Shown here: positions 14,188-21,263 of the stretch, in pieces
How the letters are laid out: each line of letters begins with the position of its first letter
Numbering within the stretch: the stretch's first letter is position 1
Assembly: GCA_018817035.1 (NCBI GenBank)
Contig: JAHIUV010000016.1
Coordinates: 1 to 21,393 of the forward strand
DNA length: 21,393 nt
Reading direction: 5' to 3'
Source of the DNA: Candidatus Omnitrophota bacterium
GTDB taxonomy: Bacteria > Omnitrophota > Gorgyraeia > Gorgyraeales > Gorgyraeaceae
Program-made: the position numbers and the translations under genes
Notes under the pieces: model-generated
What the model was told of the DNA's origin: nothing
The model's database searches: none
The model's input: the letters and a program-made list of their open reading frames with translations, nothing else

Positions 14188-14413
14188 ACGCGATTTAGAG
14201 CAGAAAAGGTTTTAGTAATATTCTTCGAGCGAACGCAGTGAGTCGAGAAGCAAAAACATCAGTTCTCGACTTCGCGCCATAGGCGCTGCGCTCGAACGAT
14301 ATTTTTTTTGAGCAGGCATCAGTTCTCGACAAGCTCGAACAATATTGTCAGGGGCGAAGTCGAGAAGTTTTAAAGTCAGCAGAGTTTGTTGTAATATTGT
14401 AAGCACCTTTCCC
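14188..14413. repeat. Repeat-filled spacer between tatA and rpsU (family 1 units)
   Basis: The 303-nt gap between tatA and rpsU holds four family 1 copies and then the rpsU promoter; no gene was found. E1 (14223-14250) is a forward unit with an AC / GT pair around GCA. After an 11-nt spacer comes E2 (14262-14297), inverted, with an extended central stem GCGCC / GGCGC around ATA. E3 (14322-14340) is the inverted short form, followed by AATATT. A truncated remnant with only the right part of a unit ends at 14367. E1 has C-G ends; E2 and E3 have G-C ends. Confidence 0.85.
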
Positions 14414-14442
14414 TTGACAATTTTAGCCATTTTGGATACAAT
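14414..14442 (+). promoter_or_regulatory. Promoter of the rpsU operon
   Basis: A consensus -35 box TTGACA (14414-14419), a 17-nt spacer and TACAAT (14437-14442). The predicted start near 14449 gives a leader of about 42 nt with AAAAGGGGTG upstream of the rpsU ATG. This is the best promoter in the window, as expected for a ribosomal protein gene. It probably drives the whole run to efp, since later junctions overlap or are short. Confidence 0.85.
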
Positions 14443-14490
14443 ATTGCTTACCGTAATAAAAACGTACGATAAAAGGGGTGAAAAAATTAA

Positions 14491-14667
14491 ATGTCTAGGA
14501 TAGAAATCGGACAGGGTGAATCTCTGGAAAAGGCGCTGAGGCGTTTCAAGAAAAAGATAGAGCGTGAAGGTATCCTTAAGCAGCTAAAAGCCAGGAAACA
14601 CTATGAAAAGCCGAGCGAGATCAAAAGAAAAAAGATAAGGGCTTCAAAGTCGTCTAAATTCAAATAA
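14491..14667 (+). CDS. rpsU: Small ribosomal subunit protein bS21
   Basis: 58 residues, highly basic. It opens with the family pattern SRIEIGQGESLEKALRRFKK, continues with REGILKQLKARKHYEKPSE (residues 25-43), and ends in a Lys/Arg-rich tail. bS21 sits on the 30S platform near the anti-Shine-Dalgarno end of 16S rRNA and aids initiation. The ribosome binding site AAAAGGGGTG (14471-14480) is 10 nt before the ATG. It has its own near-consensus promoter and heads the operon; the M16 peptidase gene starts 27 nt after its stop. Confidence 0.95.
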   Translation: MSRIEIGQGESLEKALRRFKKKIEREGILKQLKARKHYEKPSEIKRKKIRASKSSKFK

Positions 14668-14694
14668 TCCGCTTTTAATAGAGCGCAGATCAAC

Positions 14695-17283
14695 ATGCCC
14701 AAGATAATAAAAATTTTCCCAATCCACATCTTGGCATTTTTCGTTTTGGGGCTCTTTTTATCCTGCCCATTAAATGCCCAGGACATAACAACCTTTGACA
14801 ATGGACTAAGAGTCATAGTAAGAGAAGACCACAGGAAACCCCTCGTGGTCTTCTCTGCTTTTGTGGACGTGGGTTCGGCTTCGGAAGGTAAATATCTGGG
14901 ATGCGGAGCGAGCCATCTCGTTGAACACATGCTCTTTAAAGGCACAAAAAAATATCCCCGGGGAGAGATAGAAGATATATTACATAAATATGGGGGAGAT
15001 ATAGCGGGATGGACATCTTATGATTATACAGGTTTTAGCATAACTATATTAAAAGAACATAAAGACACGGCGTTGGATATATTAAAAGAAATGCTGACAC
15101 AGCCCCTTTTTGACGAAAAAGAGCTAAAAAAGGAAAAGCAGGTTATAGAAAGAGAAATGGACATGGGCAGGGATGATCCCGCGAGAAGAGTCTCCAGGCT
15201 GACATTCTCCCACGCGTATATATCGCATCCCTACCGCGTACCTATCATAGGCTACAAGGAAAATTTCGAACGTTTTTCAAGAAAAGATATCGTGGAATTC
15301 TTCACTTCAAGATACACGCCTGAAAAAATGGTTTTGTCTATCGTGGGAGACGTAGATACCGGTGAAATGCTCGGCTCTGTCAGGAAAGCCTTTGGCCCTG
15401 CCTCCAGAGGGAATAACGCCAGCGTAGTCCTTCCGCGTGAAAGCGAACAAATAACCAAAAGACAGGCTGAGGAACGGTTAGACATAGACGGGGCGTATTT
15501 GAACGTGGCCTTTCATTCCACGGGACTGTTAGACAAAGACCTCTACGCCATGGATATCCTGTCTTTTATACTTGGAGGAGGCGAGAGCTCGTTATTAAAC
15601 AGAAAAATAAGAATGGACAAACAATTGGTCCTGTCCATATCCGCCTATAACTACACCCCTAAAGACCCGGGCCTATTCGTCATATCCAGTGTATTAAAAG
15701 AACAAAATATCGAAGCGGCGCTGGCGGGGATCATAAATGAGATAGACAATATAAAGAAAAACAGCGTCGAGGCAAAAGACCTGGAAAAAGCGAAAAATAT
15801 TTTTATCGCCGATCACATATACGGAAAAGAAACCATAGGCTCCCAGGGTAGTGACCTGGCGACAGCCATGCTTTTGACAGGAGACCCTTTTTTCTTTGAC
15901 GCCTATACGGAAAATATACAGTCAGTATCCGCGGATGACATTAAACGCGTAGCCAATAAATACCTGAATCCTGATAATATGACCATAGCCGCTGTTACAG
16001 GATCAGGTGACGCTCTTAACGCGGCGGGCGGGCAGTCTATTCAAGAAGCCGCGAGGGAAATAAAAAAAATAAACCTGACAAATGGTATACCTGTCCTGAT
16101 CTGCGAGGACAGGAGCCTGCCGCTGGCATCAGTGTCATTGTTGATGGAAGGCGGACTCAGGTCAGAAACCGAAAAAAATAACGGCATCTCAAAGTTAACG
16201 AGCCTTATGTTCGAGGATGGGACGATGTCCATGACCAGGGAAGAACTGGCATTCTTTTATGAGTCAAGGGGCATGGCGCTCGGCGCGTATTCAGGGAATA
16301 ATTCGAACGGCATAATTGCCAAATGCCTGAAAAAAGATACTGAAGACGCCTTTATGCTTGTTTCGGATATGCTCACGAATCCCGCGTTCCTTGAAACCGA
16401 GATAGGAAGAGAAAAGAAAGAAATGCTTTCCGCCATAGCCATGCAGGACAATTCCGTATTCAACCACGGACATAGACTGCTTAAAAAAGCACTCTTTGGT
16501 TCGCATCCTTACGGGTTTCAGGCAATAGGGACGTCCGAAAGCATAGAGAACATAAATAGGGCGGATGTTATTTCTTTTTACGAAAATATCGCTTTTCCCG
16601 GCAATATCGTGCTCGCGGTCTCGGGAGACTGCGGAGCGGAGGAAGCAAAAGAACTGGCGGAAAAATATTTCGGATCATTAAAACGCGCGACAAAAGACGC
16701 GAAAGAGCCCGCGAAAGAAGCCCTTTTAAAGGAAGTAAAGAATATTACCGCATCTACCGAAAAAGAACAGTCACTGGTATTGATAGGCTTCCGCGGCATA
16801 AGCATATATGATGACAGGAAATATGCCTGTCGTGTCATGACCGGTATCTTATCCAGCGCCTCAGGTGTTTTCTTTAAGAAGATACGCGAAGAAAACGCGC
16901 TTTCGTACGCGACCGGCGCGTTCCAGGCTCCGGGCGTAGACCCCGGGTACATCGCTATATATGCCCTGACCTCAAAAGAAAACATAAAAAAGGTCAAGGA
17001 CCTTATGCTTAAAGAGGTAAACTTATTTGTAAAGAACGGGGCGTCCGGCGAGGAATTACAAAAATCCAAAAACCATCTCAGGGCTATGCGGCAGATGGAT
17101 ACGCAGAGGGCATCAGACTTTATGTTTTCCTCGGCCCTGGATGAACTTTATGGACTTGGTTACGATAACTATAAGACTTACGACAAAAGCATAGATTCAG
17201 TGACCAAAGACGATATAAGATCGCTCGCCGCGAGCGTTTTGACCGCGGATAAGTGCGTCATAGTGACACTGGAGGGAAAATGA
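14695..17283 (+). CDS. Secreted M16-family zinc metallopeptidase, two-domain form
   Basis: 862 residues. Residues 1-28 form a signal peptide (hydrophobic core 11-23, cleavage after LNA). The first M16 module has the inverted zinc motif HxxEH at H74, E77 and H78 (SHLVEHMLFKGT), with the third ligand probably E154 in IEREMDMGRDDPARR. The second module (from about 457) matches the fold but lacks HxxEH, reading ISKLTSLMFEDGT at the equivalent place, so it is presumably the inactive half. It keeps the substrate-binding Arg/Tyr segment, KKIREENALSYATGAF, near residue 730. Such proteins are pitrilysin/PqqL/processing-peptidase relatives with periplasmic or outer-membrane location; the substrate is unknown. 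The ribosome binding site is poor. The 3' end overlaps the next gene (ATGA). Confidence 0.92.
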   Translation: MPKIIKIFPIHILAFFVLGLFLSCPLNAQDITTFDNGLRVIVREDHRKPLVVFSAFVDVGSASEGKYLGCGASHLVEHMLFKGTKKYPRGEIEDILHKYGGDIAGWTSYDYTGFSITILKEHKDTALDILKEMLTQPLFDEKELKKEKQVIEREMDMGRDDPARRVSRLTFSHAYISHPYRVPIIGYKENFERFSRKDIVEFFTSRYTPEKMVLSIVGDVDTGEMLGSVRKAFGPASRGNNASVVLPRESEQITKRQAEERLDIDGAYLNVAFHSTGLLDKDLYAMDILSFILGGGESSLLNRKIRMDKQLVLSISAYNYTPKDPGLFVISSVLKEQNIEAALAGIINEIDNIKKNSVEAKDLEKAKNIFIADHIYGKETIGSQGSDLATAMLLTGDPFFFDAYTENIQSVSADDIKRVANKYLNPDNMTIAAVTGSGDALNAAGGQSIQEAAREIKKINLTNGIPVLICEDRSLPLASVSLLMEGGLRSETEKNNGISKLTSLMFEDGTMSMTREELAFFYESRGMALGAYSGNNSNGIIAKCLKKDTEDAFMLVSDMLTNPAFLETEIGREKKEMLSAIAMQDNSVFNHGHRLLKKALFGSHPYGFQAIGTSESIENINRADVISFYENIAFPGNIVLAVSGDCGAEEAKELAEKYFGSLKRATKDAKEPAKEALLKEVKNITASTEKEQSLVLIGFRGISIYDDRKYACRVMTGILSSASGVFFKKIREENALSYATGAFQAPGVDPGYIAIYALTSKENIKKVKDLMLKEVNLFVKNGASGEELQKSKNHLRAMRQMDTQRASDFMFSSALDELYGLGYDNYKTYDKSIDSVTKDDIRSLAASVLTADKCVIVTLEGK

Positions 17284-18083
17284 TCAGGCAACCTGTTGTA
17301 GCCGGACAATTTTATCCCCAGACAGAAGAAGGCATAAACAAAATGCTCGCCACGATGATAGACGCTTCTTCGGATAAGCAGGACGCTAAGGGTGTTATCA
17401 TGCCGCACGCCGGATACGTATATTCGGGCTATGTCGCCGGGGCTACGATATCGAAGGTCGACATTAAAAAAACCGCTATCATCCTCGGCGCTAACCATTC
17501 AGGCGAGGGAGAACAGTTCGGTATTATGACGAAGGGCTCCTGGCTTACCCCTCTCGGTGAGGCAAAGATAGACACGGAGATCGCCGAATCCATTTTAAAG
17601 GAAAGCTCTCTTTTAAAAGAAGACAGCCTTTCTCACGCGCGGGAACACTCCATAGAAGTAGAGATACCTTTTTTGCAATATTTAAGAAAAGACATAAAAA
17701 TAGTCCCTATTACTGTTTCAGGGGGCAGCCTGGAGGAATATCAGCAACTGGGAAAAGATATATCCGATGGATTTAAAAAAGTAGGCCGCTCCGCGCTTTT
17801 TATAGCGTCTACGGACATGACCCACTATGAGTCAAAAGCCTTAGCCGAGGAAAAAGACAGGCTCAGCATAGACGCGATACTGGCGCTCGACGAGAAAAAA
17901 TTATTTACCGTCGTGGAAGAAAATAATATTTCTATGTGCGGGGTAGCGCCCGTGTGCGTGCTTATCAATATCTGTAAAAGCCTGGGCGCCCGCAAGTCAG
18001 GCATGGTAAAATACCAGACCAGCGGGGACATGACCGGAGATGATAGTTCTGTAGTGGGATACGCGGGGTTTGTGATATGGTAA
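17280..18083 (+). CDS. MEMO1-family protein (AmmeMemoRadiSam system protein B)
   Basis: 267 residues from the chosen start. The ATG at 17280 overlaps the M16 stop as ATGA and has GGAGGG (17271-17276) in front; an in-frame ATG at 17253 has no such site and would add nine residues. The family hallmarks are present: RQPVVAGQFYP at the start, MPHAGYVYSG (H43), GANHSG (H73), AREHSIEVE, STDMTHY and SMCGVAPV. These histidine and cysteine positions form the site that in human MEMO1 binds metal. Bacterial members often accompany an AMMECR1 domain protein and a radical SAM enzyme; neither partner is adjacent here. Its biochemical function in bacteria is not established. Confidence 0.92.
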   Translation: MIRQPVVAGQFYPQTEEGINKMLATMIDASSDKQDAKGVIMPHAGYVYSGYVAGATISKVDIKKTAIILGANHSGEGEQFGIMTKGSWLTPLGEAKIDTEIAESILKESSLLKEDSLSHAREHSIEVEIPFLQYLRKDIKIVPITVSGGSLEEYQQLGKDISDGFKKVGRSALFIASTDMTHYESKALAEEKDRLSIDAILALDEKKLFTVVEENNISMCGVAPVCVLINICKSLGARKSGMVKYQTSGDMTGDDSSVVGYAGFVIW

Positions 18084-19045
18084 ATAAAAACAAGCTACTT
18101 TTTTGCTTGAGGTCCGTAGTAAGTTTCGGGTTGCTTTTTACACTGCTTTGGATCATGCGCAGCAGCATAAAGGACATAGCCGGCATACTGCAAAACTCGA
18201 ACAAATTTTTCTTTGCCCTGGGGTTTTTGTTAAATATATCACTGTCCCTACTTTTGCCGCTAAGGCTTAAATACCTCATGAAAGGGCAGGATATAGATAT
18301 GACGTTTAGCGATGCCCTGTATCTGACGTATATAGGATATTTCTTTAATAATTTTCTTCCCACCGCGATAGGAGGCGACCTGGTAAAAGCCCATTACGCC
18401 TCAAAAAAAACCAATAATAATATCGCTTCTTACGCGGCAATAGCGGCGGACAGGTTATGCGGACTGGTATCAGTTATCGCGCTTGCCCTCGTAGGCCTCG
18501 CGTTTTTCGGCAATAGCCTTGGAAATAAAAAGATCTTTTGGGCGGTTATCCTTATGGCATCGGCATTGATCATATTCCTGGTGATCCTACTGAACAAAAA
18601 GATAGTCCATAACCATAACCCCGCCAAATCAAAGCTTTTTAACGCCATAGCGCGGAATTTTTCCAAACTATACAACGCGATAAATTCTTATAAAGACCGG
18701 CGCTGGATAGTAGTAAAATCCTTGTACCTCTCGATCATTGCCCATCTAGGCGCCGTATTTACTATTTACATCTTTATAGTGGCTATGGACGGAGATATTA
18801 ATTTTATCAAATTATTCCTGATCGTACCGCTTGTCTGGACGCTGAGCATGCTTCCGTCGCTGAACGGATTAGGTGTAAGGGAAGGCGCCTTTGTCTATTT
18901 TTTAAAAGGCGACATAGGCGCGGATATGGCATTTACCGTATCTATGCTTTGGCTGGGGATGATAATAGTATTCAGTATAATAGGCGGAGTGCTGCATCTT
19001 TTATATCCGGTAGAAGCTAAAAATAAGGAGGATTCTTCATGTTAA
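18077..19045 (+). CDS. UPF0104/YbhN-type multi-pass membrane protein (LPG synthase TM-like, putative flippase)
   Basis: 322 residues with about seven or eight hydrophobic segments and short loops. The family motifs are FFNNFLPTAIGGDLVKAHYA (about residues 94-113) and LNGLGVREGAFVYFL (about 263-277). These occur in the transmembrane half of lysylphosphatidylglycerol synthases and in AglD/YbhN proteins. The soluble synthase domain is missing, so a lipid flippase-like or glycolipid-related role is likely but unproven. The start overlaps the MEMO1-family gene by 7 nt, and the end overlaps aroQ by 7 nt, so translation is probably coupled on both sides. Confidence 0.85.
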   Translation: MVNKNKLLFCLRSVVSFGLLFTLLWIMRSSIKDIAGILQNSNKFFFALGFLLNISLSLLLPLRLKYLMKGQDIDMTFSDALYLTYIGYFFNNFLPTAIGGDLVKAHYASKKTNNNIASYAAIAADRLCGLVSVIALALVGLAFFGNSLGNKKIFWAVILMASALIIFLVILLNKKIVHNHNPAKSKLFNAIARNFSKLYNAINSYKDRRWIVVKSLYLSIIAHLGAVFTIYIFIVAMDGDINFIKLFLIVPLVWTLSMLPSLNGLGVREGAFVYFLKGDIGADMAFTVSMLWLGMIIVFSIIGGVLHLLYPVEAKNKEDSSC

Positions 19046-19482
19046 AAATACTAGTGATCCATGGTCCAAATCTTAATCTTCTGGGTAAAAGAGAGCCCGG
19101 CATATACGGAGCCACCACCATTGACGAGATAAATAAAAAACTCCGCCAATACGCCAAGGAAAAAGGCGCATCTCTCGAAATATTCCAGTCGAACCACGAA
19201 GGCGAGATAGTGGATAAAATAGGCTCCGCCAAAAAGAAATTCGGCGCGCTCCTCATAAATCCCGCGGCGTATACGCATACGAGCGTAGCGATACGGGACG
19301 CGATAGCGGCTACCGCCATACCCGCGGTGGAAGTGCACCTTTCCAATATCTACTCAAGAGAAGACTTCAGGCACACATCCCTGACCGCTCCGGTAGTAAA
19401 AGGCCAGATATCAGGCTTTGGCATAGACAGCTACATGTACGGCATAGACGCGGCAATAAAAATAGCCTTAACTTCACAATAG
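19039..19482 (+). CDS. aroQ: 3-dehydroquinate dehydratase, type II
   Basis: 147 residues, the normal length for the type II enzyme. Active-site features: R18 and Y23 on the flexible lid (LLGKREPGIYG), N74 and H80 in LLINPAAYTHTS, and the general acid H100 in VEVHLSNIYSRE. It removes water from 3-dehydroquinate to give 3-dehydroshikimate in the shikimate pathway. The ribosome binding site AAGGAG lies within the end of the upstream gene. The last four residues (LTSQ) and the TAG stop are encoded by the left arm and loop of a family 2 hairpin, so the repeat has shaped the C-terminus. It forms an aroQ-pepP-efp trio with the next two genes. Confidence 0.96.
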   Translation: MLKILVIHGPNLNLLGKREPGIYGATTIDEINKKLRQYAKEKGASLEIFQSNHEGEIVDKIGSAKKKFGALLINPAAYTHTSVAIRDAIAATAIPAVEVHLSNIYSREDFRHTSLTAPVVKGQISGFGIDSYMYGIDAAIKIALTSQ

Positions 19483-19504
19483 TGCAATGCACTGTGAAGT
19501 TAAG
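19467..19504 (+). repeat. Family 2 hairpin repeat, copy 3, across the aroQ-pepP junction
   Basis: Arms CTTAACTTCACA (19467-19478) and TGTGAAGTTAAG (19493-19504) give a 12-bp stem. The loop differs from the other copies at two positions (ATAGTGCAATGCAC). One change is C to G, which turns a 3-bp inner stem into 4 bp, GTGC / GCAC around AAT. The aroQ stop TAG is at 19480-19482, in the loop. An ATG in the loop (19487) is in frame with pepP, but using it as the start would bury the start in the hairpin. Confidence 0.85.
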
Positions 19505-19525
19505 CTTATTAGCCCTATAAACCTT

Positions 19526-20593
19526 ATGAATTATTCCGCAAGACAAAAAAAGCTGATAACCCTGATGGACGCCAGGTCCCTTGACCTATTCCTCGTAAGA
19601 AAAAAACAGAACATATTTTATCTTACAGGCGCCAGGGGCGATGACGCGGCGCTTATAGTTTCCCGTAAAGGCAATGCCCTCGTTACCGACGGCAGGTACA
19701 AGGAAGAATATAAAAAAACCGCCAAAAATTGCAAGATAAATATAGTAAAAAACAAGGGCCTGCGTGAGGTAGTATCCGACCTTTGCGCTGCCGCGAGCCG
19801 GAAGAAAATAGGCTTTGAGCCTGATAATCTTTCGTATACGGAATACACTGCCTTAAAAAAGAAATTAAAAGCTGGCCGCCTGACGCCCGCGGGGAAGTTA
19901 GTGGAATCCCTTAGGGCCATAAAAGATAAAGATGAAATAATGCTTATTAAAAAAGCCTGCAGGGGCGCCTGCCGCGTAATGGACTATGCCGAAAGAATAA
20001 TAAAACCAGGCATTACCGAAAAATACCTGAAAAACAGGTTAAATCGATACATCATCGAGAAAAACATGGGGGAGCCCGGCTTTGACACGATAGTCGCTTC
20101 AGGAAAAAATTCCGCTATGCCGCACGCGGCCGCGTCAGCCGAAATCATTAAAAAAGGAAAACAGGTCATCATCGATCTCGGTACGCTTGATCAGGGGTAT
20201 AATTCCGACTTGACAAGGACCATTTTTTTGGGTAGAATTAACCATAAATATCGAGAGGTTTACGGGGCAGTTCTTGGGGCGCAAAAGAAAGCCATAGAAC
20301 GCGTTAGGCCGGGCGTTCGAGCTGATCATATAGATAATATTTCCCGCCAATATATATCATATAAGAGGATGGGAAGATATTTTATTCACAGCCTGGGCCA
20401 TGGGATAGGCTTGGAAACCCACGAAATACCCCGCCTCTCAGGGAATAATGATATAGTCTTGCGGGAAAACATGGTAGTAACAATAGAACCCGGCATTTAC
20501 ATCCCCGGATGGGGAGGCGTCAGGATAGAAGACGTAGTGCTGATCACGAAAAACGGATGCGAGATACTCACGGTAAGGAGTAAGAAAACATAA
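19526..20593 (+). CDS. pepP: M24 Xaa-Pro aminopeptidase/dipeptidase
   Basis: 355 residues from the ATG at 19526, where homologues usually begin (RQKKLITLMDARSLDLFLV). The in-frame ATG at 19487 lies inside the hairpin repeat, adds 13 atypical residues and has no ribosome binding site; neither start has a strong site. An N-terminal creatinase-like domain (to about 125) precedes the pita-bread catalytic domain. The dinuclear metal ligands are all present: D217, D228, H292, E321 and E335 (IIDLG, NSDLT, GHGIG, TIEPG, RIEDV). The enzyme removes N-terminal residues before proline. It is more like the Bacillus YqhT type (short N-terminal domain) than Escherichia coli PepP. Its TAA overlaps the efp ATG by one base. 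Confidence 0.93.
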   Translation: MNYSARQKKLITLMDARSLDLFLVRKKQNIFYLTGARGDDAALIVSRKGNALVTDGRYKEEYKKTAKNCKINIVKNKGLREVVSDLCAAASRKKIGFEPDNLSYTEYTALKKKLKAGRLTPAGKLVESLRAIKDKDEIMLIKKACRGACRVMDYAERIIKPGITEKYLKNRLNRYIIEKNMGEPGFDTIVASGKNSAMPHAAASAEIIKKGKQVIIDLGTLDQGYNSDLTRTIFLGRINHKYREVYGAVLGAQKKAIERVRPGVRADHIDNISRQYISYKRMGRYFIHSLGHGIGLETHEIPRLSGNNDIVLRENMVVTIEPGIYIPGWGGVRIEDVVLITKNGCEILTVRSKKT

Positions 20594-21153
20594 TGCAAGT
20601 AGGCATCAATCAGACAAAAAAAGGTTTTGCCATAGAATTAAACGGCGAACTGTATCATATAATAGGGCGTGACCATGTAAAGCCCGGTAAAGGCGGCGCG
20701 TTCGTAAGGGTAAAATTAAGGAATGTAAAATTGGGGACTGTCATTGACCGGACAATGAAGCCTGACGAAAAAGTGGAATTAGCCTATATAGACAAAAAGA
20801 ATTACCAGTATTTATATTCTTCGGGTGACGCTTATGAATTCATGGACCATGATACGTACGACCAGATCACCCTGCACAAGGAACAGTTGGGGGACGTGGT
20901 AAATTACCTGAAAGAAAACATTGAAATGACAGCGCTTGTATATAAGAACAATGTAATAGCGTTTGAGCCGCCTATATTTGTAGACATGAAAATAACATCC
21001 ACTGAGCCGGGGATAAGGGGCGATACGTCCAGGGCAGGGACTAAACCCGCGCAAACAGAGACAGGCATGACCATATTGGTACCGCTATTTATAAATGAAG
21101 GCGACGTGATCCGCGTGGACACCAGGACAAAAGAGTACGCTGGCAGAGCGTAA
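20593..21153 (+). CDS. efp: Elongation factor P
   Basis: 186 residues, full length. Domain I (about 1-64) is KOW-like and has the tip loop HVKPGKGGAFVR with the lysine at position 33, the residue that is post-translationally modified in many bacteria. Two OB-fold domains follow, ending with GDVIRVDTRTKEYAGRA. EF-P enters the E site of ribosomes stalled on polyproline and stimulates peptide bond formation. No modifying enzyme (EpmA/EpmB, EarP or YmfI type) is seen nearby. It overlaps the pepP stop (TAATG) and is the last gene of the rpsU operon. Pairing with an Xaa-Pro peptidase is a known gene order. Confidence 0.97.
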   Translation: MQVGINQTKKGFAIELNGELYHIIGRDHVKPGKGGAFVRVKLRNVKLGTVIDRTMKPDEKVELAYIDKKNYQYLYSSGDAYEFMDHDTYDQITLHKEQLGDVVNYLKENIEMTALVYKNNVIAFEPPIFVDMKITSTEPGIRGDTSRAGTKPAQTETGMTILVPLFINEGDVIRVDTRTKEYAGRA

Positions 21154-21176
21154 AAAAAACAGAGATAAATGATATG

Positions 21177-21236
21177 CTAAACTCTAAACTCGAAATCCAA
21201 AATCCTAAACAAACACAAAACCCAAAATCCAAAATA
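21177..21236 (+). repeat. Degenerate 7-nt tandem repeat downstream of efp
   Basis: Five heptamers in register from 21177: CTAAACT, CTAAACT, CGAAATC, CAAAATC, CTAAACA. After a slip of register, two more follow: CAAAATC (21223) and CAAAATA (21230). Over this stretch the + strand has only one G. No stop-to-stop frame of note and no hairpin were seen. Confidence 0.6.
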
Positions 21237-21263
21237 AGCAAAATCGCCGAGTCATATAATATT

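Noticed and set aside
14399..14451. GTAAGC / GCTTAC inverted pair flanking the rpsU promoter as an operator
   Set aside because: Only 6 bp at 41-nt separation and the adjoining AATATT is in direct orientation; chance is likely in this AT-rich spacer.
17253..17279. Upstream start for the MEMO1-family gene
   Set aside because: It has no ribosome binding site and adds nine non-conserved residues; the ATG at 17280 has GGAGGG in front and gives the conserved start MIRQPVVAGQFYP.
19487..19525. Upstream ATG of the M24 peptidase gene
   Set aside because: It is in the loop of the hairpin repeat, has no ribosome binding site, and adds 13 residues encoded largely by the repeat.
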